NCBI GenBank assembly: GCA_003210315.1
Contig: QCVQ01000009.1
Coordinates: forward strand, 1 to 50,208
DNA length: 50,208 bases
Origin: Synechococcus sp. AG-686-F08
Lineage (GTDB): Bacteria > Cyanobacteriota > Cyanobacteriia > PCC-6307 > Cyanobiaceae
Reading direction: 5' to 3'
Part shown: piece by piece, positions 1-8,943 of the stretch
Numbering within the stretch: position 1 is the stretch's first letter
Layout of the letters: each line of letters starts with the position of its first letter
The notes under the pieces: model-generated
What the model saw: only the letters and a program-made list of their open reading frames with translations
Told to the model about the DNA's origin: nothing
Databases searched by the model: none
Made by a program: the position numbers and the translations under genes

Positions 1-24
1 CTTTTAAAGGGGCACGGTGTCGCC

Positions 25-339
25 TCAGGTCAAGCATTGAGCTCTGGTGCGGTACAGACGACTCCTTATCCTCAAGGCATTAAATCGACAATCAGCATCT
101 CCAATCACCCAACCATGACCAACAAGCCGTGCATCAGCAGGTTGTTTTTGAGATTTAACAAGCAGAACAATCGAAGAAAGCTCGTAACGACCTGAATGTA
201 GTTTGTAGCGATGTTTCCGCTGCATAACCAGATAACTGGTCTGTTGATGAAAAAACCATTGGCCAGGCATTGGAGGATCGCCCAACTCAAAGCGATCGAG
301 AAGAACCTGAGTGACTGAATGACGCATTTCAACTAGCAT
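25..339 (-). CDS. Conserved cyanobacterial hypothetical protein (DUF6464-like)
   Basis: A 104-residue protein starting with ATG four bases after the stop of the TerC gene, so the two are probably co-transcribed. It has no signal peptide or membrane segment. The pattern MPGQWF, then Y.V..RKHRY, GRYEL and GWVIGDADCRFNA resembles a small cyanobacterial family that I recall as DUF6464; that assignment is from memory. Members usually end in a cysteine-containing tail, whereas here the last 18 residues are basic with one Cys, so the C-terminus may diverge. Function unknown. Confidence 0.6.
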   Translation of the reverse strand: MLVEMRHSVTQVLLDRFELGDPPMPGQWFFHQQTSYLVMQRKHRYKLHSGRYELSSIVLLVKSQKQPADARLVGHGWVIGDADCRFNALRIRSRLYRTRAQCLT

Positions 340-343
340 TCAA

Positions 344-1066
344 TCAAATTTCCTGACCCAACGAATCCTTTCGATCGGAAAAACCCCAAACCATTAGCAA
401 GGCAACGATTAGCAGCGTCCACCATTCGGGGGGCTGGAAGCCAGACAAGAGCAACGTTAAAATTAATTTAACTCCTACCAAAGCGACCGCTAAATAACCA
501 GCTGTTTCCAAGCGAGTATAAATTTTAAGCCACCGAATAAATAATCCTGAGGTAAAGCGTAAAGCAATAACTCCAATAAAAGCCCCAGTAATTACAAGAA
601 TAATTTGATCACTAATCGCTACAGCAGCAGCAACACTATCCACAGAAAAAGCAAGATCCGTTAGCGCCAAGGCAACGATCGTTCGTGAGAAGGAGGTTGA
701 TGGCGGATGCCCAGAAGATCCATCCGGATCCTCAGGGCCTGATGACTTGACCGAGATATGGGATAGAAATAGCCACAGCAGATAAACACCAGCAAGAAGT
801 TGCAATGGCTTGAACGCCAATACCCACTGAGCCAATAAAATCAGAGCGACTCTGAGAAAAAAAGCAATCGTAATTCCGAGGTCGAGAGCCTTCTTTTCCT
901 TAATTGGGTCGTTTTGCTTTCGAGCTACAGCCGCTAATGCAATTGCATTGTCAGCGGAAAGCACCAGTTCCAAGGCCACGAGCACTGGAAGGAGGGGCCA
1001 AAGTTCAGCCCATCGATCAACACCATCAAGAAGAGGCGTGAGTGACGGTAGGGCTGCTGAATCCAT
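344..1066 (-). CDS. TerC family integral membrane protein
   Basis: A 240-residue polytopic membrane protein of the TerC family. These proteins are implicated in metal (for example manganese) efflux or in helping metallate or insert exported proteins; in plants a TerC homologue is needed for thylakoid biogenesis. About seven hydrophobic segments are visible. The two family signatures with membrane-embedded acidic residues are present: ELVLSADNAIALAA near residues 32-45 and LTDLAFSVDSVAAA near 136-149. A short Ser/Pro-rich cytoplasmic loop (about 107-127) separates the halves. Length is normal for the cyanobacterial type. It precedes the small DUF6464-like gene. The substrate cannot be read from the sequence. 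Confidence 0.88.
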   Translation of the reverse strand: MDSAALPSLTPLLDGVDRWAELWPLLPVLVALELVLSADNAIALAAVARKQNDPIKEKKALDLGITIAFFLRVALILLAQWVLAFKPLQLLAGVYLLWLFLSHISVKSSGPEDPDGSSGHPPSTSFSRTIVALALTDLAFSVDSVAAAVAISDQIILVITGAFIGVIALRFTSGLFIRWLKIYTRLETAGYLAVALVGVKLILTLLLSGFQPPEWWTLLIVALLMVWGFSDRKDSLGQEI

Positions 1067-1103
1067 CCCAACAGCTTAGAAATGGTTACCCCCCTCCAGA
1101 GGC

Positions 1104-1895
1104 ATGAAAACAAAGGTGGAGATTTGCCACATCGATAGCAATCGGTGTGTGGTGCGTGTCAGTGGCTTTGATGGCGAACGAGACCTTGGAAGCTCACTAG
1201 GAGAAGCTGCCGACGCTGAGGAGGCTGAAGACCGTGCGAGGCAACGGCTAGAAGAGCGTGAGATGCAAGCGAAGCAAAGCATTGAGCTCAAACGGCAACT
1301 GCAGCCTCCCAACAAAAAAGAATCAGAAATCAAGCCGCAACAATCAAAACCGGCCAGCGTCTCTGACAACAAAGAGACAGGCAGCAGTGATTCAGAGCCA
1401 AGCAAGCCTGCAAGGCAAGCTCCTCCCTTAACCGTTCAAACGAACGACAAGCTCACGGTGACCAATCTGGAGCCGAGCGAAGCACCCACAGATCCAGAGG
1501 ATTGGAGCGAAGAGCTCACAGCGATCGATCTTCAACTCAAGCGCATTCGTTGGACCCGTGAACATGAGTCCGAATATCTAGAAAGAGCCTATGGCCACGG
1601 GAGTAGGCACAAATTAACGAGGTATAGCGATCTAGTTTCCTATCTCAACAAGCTAAAAAGCTTCGATGACGAAGCAAACGCCGGATCAGCGCCAACACCT
1701 CTACGTAGAAGCGACTTGATCACTCAAGGCGATGAAATGCTGACGACCCTGCAATGGGATCAAGAAAAGGCAAAAAATTTCTTGCAGACAAAGCTAGGAG
1801 CAACATCAAGACAACAACTCAGCGACGAACAACTATTTGAATTCAACATGCTGCTGGAGGAGCAACTAATAAGCGTTATGCCAAAACAAAGCTAA
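1104..1895 (+). CDS. Conserved hypothetical protein with Lys/Glu-rich linker
   Basis: A 263-residue soluble protein diverging from the TerC gene, with only 37 bases between the starts. The N-terminal 50 residues form a compact part (VEICHIDSNRCVVRVSGF) followed by an acidic helix rich in Ala, Glu and Arg. Residues about 65-130 are a low-complexity linker (Lys, Gln, Ser, Pro). The C-terminal 120 residues are again well ordered and contain two helical repeats, each beginning near an S/R-D-L-(V/I) turn. No catalytic motif, signal peptide or membrane segment is visible. I do not recognise a named family; the layout suggests two small binding domains joined by a flexible tether. Confidence 0.7.
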   Translation: MKTKVEICHIDSNRCVVRVSGFDGERDLGSSLGEAADAEEAEDRARQRLEEREMQAKQSIELKRQLQPPNKKESEIKPQQSKPASVSDNKETGSSDSEPSKPARQAPPLTVQTNDKLTVTNLEPSEAPTDPEDWSEELTAIDLQLKRIRWTREHESEYLERAYGHGSRHKLTRYSDLVSYLNKLKSFDDEANAGSAPTPLRRSDLITQGDEMLTTLQWDQEKAKNFLQTKLGATSRQQLSDEQLFEFNMLLEEQLISVMPKQS

Positions 1896-1970
1896 TAATC
1901 AACCCGTTTCAAAAAAGCACATGAAGCATTCGTAGAAACCGTACTTCAACCGAACCTACAAATTAAAAAC

Positions 1971-2006
1971 GAGGGTAAACCCAACAAGGAGTGCGGGTTA
2001 ACCCTC
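1971..2006. repeat. Inverted repeat upstream of dnaK
   Basis: GAGGGTAAACCC and GGGTTAACCCTC form a 12-bp inverted repeat with one mismatch and a 12-base loop, ending 51 bases before the dnaK start. No T-tract follows, so it is not a standard terminator. It could be a 5'-UTR stem of dnaK or an end-of-transcript structure for the upstream gene. It does not match the CIRCE heat-shock operator. Confidence 0.5.
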
Positions 2007-2057
2007 TCACTTCAATCAGGCATAGGCAATAAGAATAGATTCACTTAAACCAAACAA

Positions 2058-3938
2058 ATGACAAAAGTAATTGGTATTGACTTGGGCACGACAAATAGTT
2101 GTGCCTCTGTCATGGAGGGTGGAAAACCTACCGTGATCGCAAATGCAGAAGGATTGAGAACAACTCCTTCAGTCGTGGCTTTCACCAAGAACAAAGACCA
2201 ATTGGTCGGCCAGATCGCAAAACGTCAAGCGGTCATGAATCCAGAAAACACCTTTGGATCGGTCAAACGCTTTATTGGAAGGCGTACAGAGGAAGTAGAA
2301 ACAGAAAGCAAAGAAGTTCCCTACAACGTGGAGTCAGTAGGAAGCAAAGTCAAGATCAAATCAACATGGATGGGAAAATCATTTTCACCTGAGGAGATCA
2401 GTGCCAATGTGCTTAGGAAATTGGCGGATGATGCGTCGAAGTATCTCGGTGAAACCGTCACGCAAGCGGTAGTCACTGTTCCCGCGTACTTCAATGACTC
2501 TCAGCGACAAGCAACTAAAGATGCTGGCAAGATCGCTGGTTTGGAGATTCTAAGAATCATCAACGAACCCACTGCTGCAGCTCTTGCCTATGGGTTGGAT
2601 AAGAAAGATGCAGAGAAAATCCTGATCTTTGACCTGGGTGGCGGAACATTTGATGTCTCCATCCTTGAAGTAGGCGATGGTGTCTTCGAAGTAATCAGCA
2701 CCTGTGGAGATGCGCACCTTGGAGGTGACAACTTCGACAAAGTACTTGTAGATCACATGGCTGAAACATTCAAAAAGGAAGAGGGTGTTGATCTCAGGAA
2801 AGATGCACAGGCCTTACAACGACTCACTGAGGCAGCTGAGAAAGCAAAGATTGAACTGTCCTCTGCCACACAGAGCGAAGTGAATTTACCTTTCATAACA
2901 GCAACCGCTGATGGCCCCAAGCATCTCACGATGACAGTGACACGAGGAAAATTTGAGGAGCTGGCTACAAACTTGATTGACCGATGTAAGCAGCTAATTC
3001 AACAGGCGATGAAAGACGCCAAAGCCTCAAAGAGTGATCTGAATGAAGTGGTCATGGTTGGTGGTAGTTCACGGATTCCAGCAGTTCTTGAGCTCGTCAA
3101 AGTCGCGACAGGCCAAGAGCCAAATCAAACCGTAAATCCTGACGAGGTTGTTTCCATTGGAGCTGCTATTCAAGGCGGTGTGCTGTCAGGTGAAGTAAAA
3201 GACATCCTCTTACTGGATGTAACACCTCTTTCACTGGGTGTGGAAACCATGGGCAGCGTTGTGAATGTGATGGTTCCTCGTAACACAACAATTCCAACAC
3301 ACAAGACTGAAATTTATTCCACTGCAATGGATGGACAAACCACAGTAGAAATTCACATTCTCCAAGGAGAGCGCCAGATGGTATCTGATAACAAGAGCCT
3401 TGGAACCTTCAGATTAGATGGAATCCCTGCCGCCCCTCGTGGAGTGCCTCAAGTAGAAGTGGCCTTTGACATTGATGCAAATGGAATCCTAAGTGTCACG
3501 GCTAAGGACAAAGGTTCAGGGAAAGAACAGTCAGTCACGATCAGTGGAGCCTCAACACTCAGTGACAATGAAGTGAAACAAATGGTGATGGACGCAGAAA
3601 CGAACGCAGACTCTGATCAGCGAAAGAGAAAAGCGATCGACACCAAAAACCAAGCAGAATCACTGATCTACCAAGCTGAGAAACAACTAGTAGAACTCGA
3701 AAATAAGGTTACCCCTGAATCCAAGACAAAAGTGGAGCTAGTTCTGACTGAACTCAAAGAAACCCTTCAAACGGACAACACACAACAAATCGAAGAACGA
3801 CTTGAAGGAGTGAAAACTGCTTTGATGGAAATGGGTGAAACCCTGTACTCACGACAGGGCGAAACACCTCAAAGTGAAGAAGCAAATGATGAGAACGATG
3901 ATGTGATTGATGCTGAATTTGTCGAATCGCCCAAGTGA
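2058..3938 (+). CDS. dnaK: Molecular chaperone DnaK (Hsp70)
   Basis: A 626-residue Hsp70 chaperone that binds and releases unfolded polypeptides in an ATP cycle with DnaJ and GrpE. The N-terminal ATPase domain has GIDLGTTNS (6-14), [10 protein letters not shown] (about 192-201) and [12 protein letters not shown] (about 333-344). The substrate-binding domain follows ([14 protein letters not shown] near 386-399), then the helical lid and the acidic tail DDVIDAEF typical of DnaK2-type proteins. Cyanobacteria carry several dnaK genes. The core resembles DnaK2, but the lid and some loops are divergent, so this may be an additional paralogue. It stands alone, without grpE or dnaJ, and is flanked by stem structures. 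Confidence 0.96.
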   Translation: MTKVIGIDLGTTNSCASVMEGGKPTVIANAEGLRTTPSVVAFTKNKDQLVGQIAKRQAVMNPENTFGSVKRFIGRRTEEVETESKEVPYNVESVGSKVKIKSTWMGKSFSPEEISANVLRKLADDASKYLGETVTQAVVTVPAYFNDSQRQATKDAGKIAGLEILRIINEPTAAALAYGLDKKDAEKILIFDLGGGTFDVSILEVGDGVFEVISTCGDAHLGGDNFDKVLVDHMAETFKKEEGVDLRKDAQALQRLTEAAEKAKIELSSATQSEVNLPFITATADGPKHLTMTVTRGKFEELATNLIDRCKQLIQQAMKDAKASKSDLNEVVMVGGSSRIPAVLELVKVATGQEPNQTVNPDEVVSIGAAIQGGVLSGEVKDILLLDVTPLSLGVETMGSVVNVMVPRNTTIPTHKTEIYSTAMDGQTTVEIHILQGERQMVSDNKSLGTFRLDGIPAAPRGVPQVEVAFDIDANGILSVTAKDKGSGKEQSVTISGASTLSDNEVKQMVMDAETNADSDQRKRKAIDTKNQAESLIYQAEKQLVELENKVTPESKTKVELVLTELKETLQTDNTQQIEERLEGVKTALMEMGETLYSRQGETPQSEEANDENDDVIDAEFVESPK

Positions 3939-3972
3939 ACACCTAAGCGGCATCAGGACCGCAACAATCAGA

Positions 3973-4000
3973 GTGGGGCAGGTACACAAACTTGCCCCAC
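3973..4000 (+). terminator. Stem-loop after dnaK (U-less terminator candidate)
   Basis: GTGGGGCA and TGCCCCAC pair perfectly, extended by one G-T and one G-C pair to ten pairs, with loop TACACAAA. It lies 35 bases after the dnaK stop. No T-run follows, but a second small stem (CCAG..CTGG) comes directly after. It may stabilise the 3' end or act as a terminator without a U-tract. Confidence 0.45.
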
Positions 4001-4145
4001 CCAGAAAGGCAAAGCCTGGGGAAGGGCGCTTGAAACCAATAAGTTGGCTCAGTCCCAGCAGTCGCATCCGAGTCTTCTTAAGATTTGCTCCATAGCGAAG
4101 AGGCTGTGTGGGCATATCCTGACAGAACAGAAGGGAGGCAATTCA

Positions 4146-4349
4146 ATGGACAAATCTCAAAAGAAAGGTGTTGTCTGCATGAAATGGGATTCAAACGGAG
4201 AGCTTTCTGTCCACGACTCCCATAAATTAATCAGCCGCTTAGCCAAAGCAGAAAAATCACGCCGCTCCATGCTTGATCACCATGAAATTCGAAGGGTACG
4301 ATCAAGGGCACGGAGCTATGAACAGGCGCATCCAACACTGGCTAGCTAG
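4146..4349 (+). CDS. Small basic hypothetical protein
   Basis: A 67-residue protein. The open frame extends upstream to 4044, but the ATG at 4146 is preferred because GGGAGG (4133-4138) lies seven bases before it. It contains VVCMKWDSNGELSVHDS, then a strongly basic helical tail with several Arg and a Lys pair. There is no signal or membrane segment. Small Arg-rich proteins of this type are common and uncharacterised in marine picocyanobacteria. Function unknown; nucleic-acid binding would fit the charge but is only inference. Confidence 0.6.
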   Translation: MDKSQKKGVVCMKWDSNGELSVHDSHKLISRLAKAEKSRRSMLDHHEIRRVRSRARSYEQAHPTLAS

Positions 4350-4571
4350 TGATTGGTCAGATAGAAGTTTAAATAAACTAGACCAAAATCACACGAACAT
4401 TCATATAGGGCAGCAGTAAATCAGTATAAAATCATGAATACAGAGCCTATCCATTAGTTAGCAAAGAAATACTCAATCCAAGATATTCTATAAATAACAA
4501 CCTGGCCACTAGAGCTGATTGTCAAAAAACCATAGAGTCTCTAAAGTTAGCCAGAATCGAATCCCAAGAGT

Positions 4572-4805
4572 TTGGCCAAGCAGAAAAAGATCATCCATCC
4601 CTATTCAAGAAAAGAAATGGTGGATTCACTCTGTGCTAAATGGAACTCAATGTGTGAAAGGAATATCGAGAAGAATCAATTAAATTCCGAACAATTCCGC
4701 GACCTAGCAAGAACAGAAACTGATGATGAATTATTTAGAGATTGCTGCAATTCCGCCAAGAAGGAAGGTATCTCTCTTTCTGAATTCATGAAGCGCTATG
4801 TATAA
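4572..4805 (+). CDS. Small hypothetical protein
   Basis: A 77-residue soluble protein read from a TTG at 4572 behind a weak AAGAG; an ATG at 4617 would give 62 residues. It is helix-rich with three Cys (CAKW, MCERN, DCCNSAK). The C-terminus SLSEFMKRYV looks like a folded amphipathic end. I do not recognise the family. The coding look (coherent helical pattern, clean stop) is moderate. Confidence 0.5.
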   Translation: MAKQKKIIHPYSRKEMVDSLCAKWNSMCERNIEKNQLNSEQFRDLARTETDDELFRDCCNSAKKEGISLSEFMKRYV

Positions 4806-4889
4806 ACAAATATTACTATAGGCGCAAATCAATTAATGATATAGGAACAAGAAGGCAGAAGACAAATCAGAAGCCCAAGCGCTTAATTG

Positions 4890-5186
4890 TCAATCATTAG
4901 ATAATCCATCGAGACCATAAAGAACATGTGAAATTTCATCCACGTTGACCCAACTGATCTTTTCATCATCAACATCGACAACTTGAATGACATGGTGACC
5001 ACTAGGATCCCGGGCCTCTTTCTTGCAGGACACCACCTGTCCCATCCACCAGCTGTGGTCCTTCTTCAGTTCAACCTGGTTTTCACCCTTCACAATAATG
5101 TAGTCACCGGGCTTCACACCTAGAAAAGCTGGGTAAGCAACCTGTCCATAGGGAAATGGCGTACGCTCCTTAGCTTCATAACTCAT
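4890..5186 (-). CDS. DUF3104 family protein
   Basis: A 98-residue soluble protein of the DUF3104 family, found mainly in marine Synechococcus and Prochlorococcus. Recognisable features are VKPGDYIIVKGENQ (about 25-38), a WWMGQVVSC strand (about 46-54) and ARDPSGHHVIQVVDVD followed by a strand ending in WVNVDEI. The pattern suggests a small SH3- or Tudor-like beta barrel, since the PGD turn and WWMGQV strand occur in such folds; this is inference. The role is unknown. It stands alone between intergenic regions. Confidence 0.82.
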   Translation of the reverse strand: MSYEAKERTPFPYGQVAYPAFLGVKPGDYIIVKGENQVELKKDHSWWMGQVVSCKKEARDPSGHHVIQVVDVDDEKISWVNVDEISHVLYGLDGLSND

Positions 5187-5629
5187 GACTTCAGTCCTAT
5201 CTTCCTTAGCTCTAACCCATGAAGAGCGGAACCTGCCACTTTGGATGGCGAAATGTAAAGGAAATCTGAAGGGAAGGAGCTTTTGACCTCAAAATCAACA
5301 GCCAACTAGAAAAAAAGCCTTCAACCAAAAAAGAAACAGATGAGATCAAATGAACTGAAGCCACAGTGTCGACAGCAATCTGAGTGCAATAAGTCAAGTC
5401 AATCAGCAAATGGAGCTGAAATAAAAGAGTATTGATATAAAAAATTACCCACAATTTTGTAAATGTCTAAGATATTCGACCAAGACGAGGAAAAACAATA
5501 ATAGTCAAAAAAAAGGGACCAGTAGGTCCTAAAAGAGTTATATACAAAGAATGTAGACTGCGAGTCATCCTAACGATAAAATTTGACTCGCAGCACACTC
5601 TCAAGAGTTGATTCAGGAAATAGCAGCAA
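5187..5629. other. Intergenic, no supported gene
   Basis: 443 bases between the DUF3104 gene and the CP12-like gene. Open frames here are hydrophobic or low-complexity and lack ribosome binding sites. I see no convincing terminator or RNA structure. Confidence 0.5.
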
Positions 5630-5824
5630 TTAGCAATCAAACACCTTGCACATTGGTGAACCGGGATGAGTATCACAGATATCATCCAACACTTTGTCTT
5701 TATGGCGGTTGGCCGGATTGTCTAGACCACCGTTCTCCTTAGGGTCAAACTCGTCAGCGGAGTGCTCTTCATTGGTGCTGTAGGGAACTTTGAACTTTTC
5801 GTACTTATCGGTGATGTCCGCCAT
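5630..5824 (-). CDS. Short CP12-like protein (C-terminal GAPDH-binding motif)
   Basis: A 64-residue acidic, probably disordered protein. Its end, CDTHPGSPMCKVFDC, matches the C-terminal element of CP12 (Cys, eight residues, Cys, then a basic residue, Val and an aromatic). In CP12 this segment binds GAPDH and, with PRK, switches the Calvin cycle off under oxidising conditions. The N-terminal Cys pair and the central AWD-VEEL segment of full CP12 are missing, so at most the GAPDH-binding half is present. An extra final Cys is unusual. The ATG at 5824 is preferred to an in-frame TTG at 5833. The similarity rests on one short motif. Confidence 0.6.
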   Translation of the reverse strand: MADITDKYEKFKVPYSTNEEHSADEFDPKENGGLDNPANRHKDKVLDDICDTHPGSPMCKVFDC

Positions 5825-6318
5825 GGTGATCAAACTAGAACTAATCCATCTTAACCAGTCATTCCGTCCAATTGATTAAATGAATATGTCAATCAAGCAT
5901 CCCAGTATAAACTCTCACAATAAACAGGGGAATGAAGGCACAATTGTGTGTATTTCATTGAATAAGCTTGACATCATTCTCTGAAGGCTTTTAATCGATG
6001 AATTCCACTGAAAACGCGACAGGAAACACTCACTATGGTTAAAAAGGTCAAAAACAGCAAAAAAAAGTGAAAAGCCAGTTAAGATAAAAATATCCATTGC
6101 CTAAAACACCTCAGAGACGCCAAAAACAATTCAGATCAGAGGGAAGCAACCAAATTTGAATTGATTTGCCAATAAAAAACCAAAAAGATAAGGCGAATAA
6201 AAACAATAGCTTTGAAATTAAAATTCTGCTAGCTGTGAGCAACACATGAGAATTGAATTATTCTCAACTAAGTGAGACGTCTTTGATGTATTCTAATCAA
6301 TTGATAGCTTAAAAACGC
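5825..6318. other. Intergenic, AT-rich, no supported gene
   Basis: 494 AT-rich bases. A 60-residue hydrophobic frame on the minus strand (5915-6097) has no ribosome binding site or recognisable feature. Nothing else can be supported. Confidence 0.45.
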
Positions 6319-6516
6319 TTGTCTAAACTTACCGAAAATTGCCTTGTCGGTTTAGCGATCATCGGAGGCTTCATTTTACTGATCCCAATTGCCAAACAAG
6401 CATCATCTCAGAATACTTGTATTTCCCATCATGCCAGGACATCAACTGAATCAAGTGAAACCATCAATTCAGCAAGAATAATGGGTAGTGTACGTTATTG
6501 TGCTGGAGGCTCTTGA
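6319..6516 (+). CDS. Small membrane-anchored hypothetical peptide
   Basis: A 65-residue frame starting at a TTG without a clear ribosome binding site. One hydrophobic segment (about residues 9-26, GLAIIGGFILLIPIA) is followed by a Ser/Thr-rich exterior with two Cys (NTCISHH and RYCAGGS) that could form a disulfide. The pattern fits an anchored small periplasmic protein. I do not recognise a family and the gene may be spurious. Confidence 0.35.
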   Translation: MSKLTENCLVGLAIIGGFILLIPIAKQASSQNTCISHHARTSTESSETINSARIMGSVRYCAGGS

Positions 6517-6789
6517 CTAGAAATAGCCATTGGCTAAACACACGTAGGGCAAACTAAAACCTCAACGTACATAAAAAATCTGTCCTCGTTTAAATAACGA
6601 TATCCTGATAAAAAATTTATCAGGAATTCTCCTTTTAGTACCATATGACCAATGATATCAGTTGATTGGCTTAGTTCGTACCAAAACCAGTGAAAGACAA
6701 TAGTCTAAGGTCAGCCTCTTACGACCTCAGTAATAATAGGCAACTGGTCTTCTTTGGAATATCAATAAAACACACAACATAAAACCTTG

Positions 6790-7722
6790 TTATCCAAAGA
6801 ACCAGCCATAGCTATGGAGACCAATACCAAGAAGATTCACCCCTATATAGCAGACACCAATCACAACCAATCCCGCACTAGCGACTAGAGCTGGACGCCG
6901 ACCCTGCCATCCTCTGCTCAACCTTGTATGCAAATAAGCTGCATAAACCATCCAGCAAATCAGAGCCCAAGTTTCTTTGGGATCCCAGCTCCAGTAACTA
7001 CCCCAGGCCTCATTGGCCCACACGGCGCCGCTGATAATCCCAACGGTTAACAGCAAAAAACCAACCGTAATGGTGCGATAGCTAAGGCTGTCTAACAGCT
7101 CGTTCCGAGTGAACTGAACAGAAGACAACTGAACCTCAGAGTTGCTCACACTTCCGAGGGGAGTCGCAAGTTCTGCACGGCGATACCCTCCACTGCCTAT
7201 CGAGCTACTGCGCAGTTCCAAGGCATGGCCTCGATCAGTGACCAAGACAGCAACTGACAACAGAGAGCCAACCAAAAGGGCGGCATAACTCACCATGATC
7301 ACGCTCACATGCATCACGAGCCAACTGGAGCGCAACGCTGGTACAAGTGGAGAGGCTTCTTGCAGCTGGTCAGGAAGCGCAAAACTTGCAAAAGCAATGC
7401 ATCCCAAACCCATCGGAGTCGCTGCTGCCGCCACGATTGGTGTTGGCCAAGATCGCTCTACTAGCAATTGGGTGAGGGTACAGGCCCAAGCCAGAAAGCA
7501 GAGCGATTCGTAGAGGTTGCTAATCGGGAAATGGCCCGACTGCCACCAACGGAGAACGAGTTGAGCCGTCAAGGCGAGATTCGCTGTTGCAATCAACAGC
7601 GTTACAAGACCAGACGTCTTTTCTGAGCTCACTTTCCAAAAGGCAAGCGGTAAGGCCAGCAGCAAAAGCGCAAAAGCAAACAATCCGAGCCCAAGAACCG
7701 GATCCATCCCAGCCAACTCCAT
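6790..7722 (-). CDS. ccsA: Cytochrome c biogenesis heme-handling protein CcsA (system II)
   Basis: A 310-residue polytopic membrane protein of system II cytochrome c maturation, the partner of Ccs1/CcsB in carrying heme across the thylakoid membrane and attaching it to apocytochromes. Annotations often swap the names CcsA and CcsB. The tryptophan-rich heme-binding (WWD) signature [18 protein letters not shown] lies near residues 236-253. Conserved His residues are at about 137 (VMHVSVIM) and near the C-terminus ([10 protein letters not shown]). About eight membrane segments are seen; 310 residues is normal. The ATG at 7722 lies 42 bases after the Lpt permease stop, so it may be the last gene of that transcript. 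Confidence 0.93.
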   Translation of the reverse strand: MELAGMDPVLGLGLFAFALLLLALPLAFWKVSSEKTSGLVTLLIATANLALTAQLVLRWWQSGHFPISNLYESLCFLAWACTLTQLLVERSWPTPIVAAAATPMGLGCIAFASFALPDQLQEASPLVPALRSSWLVMHVSVIMVSYAALLVGSLLSVAVLVTDRGHALELRSSSIGSGGYRRAELATPLGSVSNSEVQLSSVQFTRNELLDSLSYRTITVGFLLLTVGIISGAVWANEAWGSYWSWDPKETWALICWMVYAAYLHTRLSRGWQGRRPALVASAGLVVIGVCYIGVNLLGIGLHSYGWFFG

Positions 7723-7764
7723 GAACCACTACACCACTAAACAACTTAATTCTGACGTGTCTGG

Positions 7765-8943
7765 TTACCGGCTGGCCTGCCGCAACAACACTCCGCCACC
7801 TGCAAGAGAAATCAAAACGGGCCCCCAAGCGGCCAGAAGGGGAGCCAAGGTCCCTTTGACACCTAGTGAACTAAAACTAAAGCTCAAGACGTAGTAAACA
7901 AAAATAAGCACAACACTGATGCCAAAACCCTGGCTACGACTTGTTCTGCTGTTGGGCTTTGCACCAAGGCTTGAACCGATTAAACCAAACACCAAGCAAG
8001 CCATGGGGACCGTAAATTTCTCCTGAATTCGAACTCTGAGCCTGCGAGCTTCCTTGCGGTCCCCAGCATCGGAAAGAAGTTGTTCAGCTTCAATGGCTTC
8101 AGAAACTGTCATGTTGTTGGCATCTTTAGGCAACTTTGCAATCCGTAATGGAGCAGGACTCAAAGGATATAAATAGCGATCAAAATCAGCTGATGTTGTA
8201 CTACCAGATGGAGTAAGCGTAAGGATTTTCCCATCCTTAAATTCCCATTTAGATTGAGATTCATTCCAGACTGCATATTCTGCTACGAGCATCTGGGTGA
8301 AACCAGATCTCGAGAAATCCAATACAGTAACCCCTATCATCTTTCCATCATAGAATTTAGTGGCATAAAATAACTGTATCAAACCATTCCCGACAACACC
8401 GTCTGATCCAGTAACTCTCCCAAAACGGGAATAAACAATATCTTCTCCCTTCTCAGCAGCAATAGCTTTCCCAAGAGCACGTTGCAATGTAAATTCTGCC
8501 GAACGATTAGTTCGCGGCACAATGACATCGTTAAAAATAAAAGATAGGCTTGTCATCAACATTGCCAAAGCAATCGCGGGTGCAATCATTCTGCTGGCAG
8601 TAACGCCAACGCTTCTAAGCGCAGTTAGCTCACTATTTGCAGAAAGACGGCTGTATGCAAGCAAGGAGGCCATCAATGTGGCCATCGGAAAAGAAATCAC
8701 CAAAAAGCTTGGCAACTTAAGCAATAGCACTTGAACAGCAATCGTCCAAGGGAGGTTTGATTCAACAATCTTGCGAACTAGATCAAACATCACCCCTACG
8801 GAGAGGGACACCACCGTGAATGCTGTAAGGGCAAACAACAAGGGCCCGATCAGTTCACCCAGAAGCCAACGATCAATTAAGGGAATTCGATGAACAAACC
8901 TGCGCAGCTGACGTTTGGCTGCAATCCAAAGTTCATTGTTCAA
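7765..8943 (-). CDS. LPS export ABC permease, LptF/LptG family
   Basis: A 392-residue permease of the YjgP/YjgQ family, which pairs with LptB to extract lipopolysaccharide from the inner membrane and push it onto the LptA bridge. It has three N-terminal membrane segments (VVSLSVGVMF, FLVISFPMATLMASLLAYSRL), a periplasmic beta-jellyroll domain of about 180 residues, and three C-terminal segments. Its family boundary motif SELTALRSVG lies near residues 103-112. It starts at TTG in a TTGA overlap with the lptB stop, so translation is probably coupled. Cyanobacteria often encode a single such permease, which would then act as a homodimer; a second copy elsewhere cannot be excluded. Confidence 0.92.
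   Translation of the reverse strand: MNNELWIAAKRQLRRFVHRIPLIDRWLLGELIGPLLFALTAFTVVSLSVGVMFDLVRKIVESNLPWTIAVQVLLLKLPSFLVISFPMATLMASLLAYSRLSANSELTALRSVGVTASRMIAPAIALAMLMTSLSFIFNDVIVPRTNRSAEFTLQRALGKAIAAEKGEDIVYSRFGRVTGSDGVVGNGLIQLFYATKFYDGKMIGVTVLDFSRSGFTQMLVAEYAVWNESQSKWEFKDGKILTLTPSGSTTSADFDRYLYPLSPAPLRIAKLPKDANNMTVSEAIEAEQLLSDAGDRKEARRLRVRIQEKFTVPMACLVFGLIGSSLGAKPNSRTSRSQGFGISVVLIFVYYVLSFSFSSLGVKGTLAPLLAAWGPVLISLAGGGVLLRQASR

Noticed and set aside
1896-2057. CIRCE/HrcA operator before dnaK
   Set aside because: The inverted repeat does not match TTAGCACTC-N9-GAGTGCTAA.
5212-5454. 80-residue minus-strand frame
   Set aside because: Hydrophobic, irregular, without ribosome binding site; probably chance.
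5915-6097. 60-residue minus-strand frame
   Set aside because: No start signal and no recognisable pattern apart from a hydrophobic stretch in AT-rich DNA.
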